NCBI RefSeq assembly: GCF_025144665.1
Contig: NZ_CP102294.1
Location: 62,001-126,000 of the forward strand
Direction: 5' to 3'
Length of the DNA stretch: 64,000 nt
DNA from: Alistipes ihumii AP11
GTDB lineage: Bacteria; Bacteroidota; Bacteroidia; Bacteroidales; Rikenellaceae
The notes below the pieces were generated by a model. That model did no database searches. It was given only the letters and a program-made list of their open reading frames with translations, and was not told where the DNA came from. Position numbers and translations under genes: made by a program. Below, piece by piece: positions 63,598 through 64,000 of this stretch (its first letter is position 1; the number at the start of each line of letters is the position of its first letter).

Positions 63598-64000
63598 AAA
63601 TAGGTTTTCTTATGCATAAGGTCATTCTCGCATTATTGGCAATGGTAGGAGCGGCTGCGACGTCATATGCGCAGCAGGAACAGGACATGAGTGGAGGGTA
63701 TCCGAACCATAGAGTCCTGGTCGCCTATTTCTCGGCGACGGGAACGACGGCCCGCGTGGCCGGCAAAGTGGCACAGGCGACGGGCGGAGAGCTCTATGCG
63801 ATTACGCCCGCAGAGTCTTATACGAGCGCAGACCTCGATTGGAACGACAAGCAGTCGCGCAGTTCGGTAGAGATGAGCGATCCGGCGTCGCGTCCGGCAA
63901 TCGGCGGCGAGGCATTGAACGCGGACGGCTACGACGTGATTTTTCTCGGTTATCCCGTTTGGTGGAATCTTGCGCCGCGTATCGTCAATACGTTCGTCGA
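63594..64000 (+). CDS. Exported flavodoxin, cut by the window end
   Basis: About 135 codons are visible from ATG 63594, which overlaps the preceding TGA; ATG 63612 is the other option. A signal peptide (HKVILALLAMVGAAATSYAQQE) precedes a flavodoxin fold with the FMN loop FSATGTTARVAGKVA and the aromatic loop YPVWWNLAPRIVNTF at the window edge. It is the second exported flavodoxin in this cluster. The C-terminus is outside the window. Confidence 0.85.
   Translation, partial: MKIGFLMHKVILALLAMVGAAATSYAQQEQDMSGGYPNHRVLVAYFSATGTTARVAGKVAQATGGELYAITPAESYTSADLDWNDKQSRSSVEMSDPASRPAIGGEALNADGYDVIFLGYPVWWNLAPRIVNTFV

Overview
The window looks like a chromosome segment of a Gram-negative anaerobe of the Bacteroidales. 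Alistipes or a relative is my best guess, inferred from style rather than from a marker gene. The evidence is: repeated promoters of the Bacteroidota type (a TAnnTTTG element, sometimes with TTG/TTTG 19-21 bases upstream); A-rich leaders instead of strong Shine-Dalgarno sites; surface-export lipoprotein motifs (CSKDD); an S46 dipeptidyl peptidase; a BtuG/BtuB-type vitamin B12 uptake pair; a short histone H1-like protein; rubrerythrin; and lipid A synthesis (LpxB). Most of the window is GC-rich core genome, interrupted by clearly AT-richer islands.

Layout. 1-1.3 kb: the end of an AT-rich integrated element that stops at a 3' fragment of a tRNA-Pro(TGG) gene. 1.5-4 kb: a family-5-like glycosidase, an intact tRNA-Pro(CGG) and a tiny membrane protein. 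4-11.7 kb: a vitamin B12 acquisition locus in which two cobalamin riboswitches face each other; one controls a BtuG-like propeller lipoprotein and a BtuB-like TonB-dependent receptor, the other a PKD/propeller lipoprotein and a leucine-rich-repeat lipoprotein. 12-31.5 kb: housekeeping and stress genes (1-Cys peroxiredoxin, tRNA-Met, DsbD, amidophosphoribosyltransferase, rubrerythrin, AraC regulator, OMPLA-type phospholipase, PAP2 phosphatase, GH99-like protein, histone H1-like protein, MGMT, RluA, cytidine deaminase, MnmD, SIMPL protein, a metallopeptidase-like protein, RlmD-type methyltransferase). 31.6-44.5 kb: MBL hydrolase, FkbM methyltransferase, TrmD, LpxB, FAH-family protein, Maf, a DPP11-like peptidase, an S1 RNA-binding protein, a lytic transglycosylase and UvrA. 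45-49 kb: SDR, B12-binding radical SAM protein and MBL hydrolase.

49.2-52.3 kb is an accessory island: a serine recombinase, then an AT-rich four-gene operon of unknown function (two products carry zinc ribbons and membrane segments) behind a long leader that folds into a roughly 120-base multi-segment hairpin. 52.4-55 kb holds a DEAD-box helicase and a ferredoxin-nitroreductase. 55-56.6 kb is a decayed AT-rich gene with one frameshift and one in-frame stop.

57.4 kb to the end is a redox cluster in which most products carry signal peptides: alpha/beta hydrolase, a broken aldo/keto reductase, a lipoprotein with flavodoxin and cyclophilin-like domains, a hexapeptide acetyltransferase, an iron-type alcohol dehydrogenase, a flavin-reductase-like/ABM lipoprotein, a CMD-cupin protein, and a second exported flavodoxin cut by the window end. 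The most interesting candidates for undescribed biology are the extra B12-riboswitch-controlled lipoproteins, the structured leader near 50.1 kb and the exported flavodoxin cluster. All functional statements come from reading the sequence; no database search was possible.
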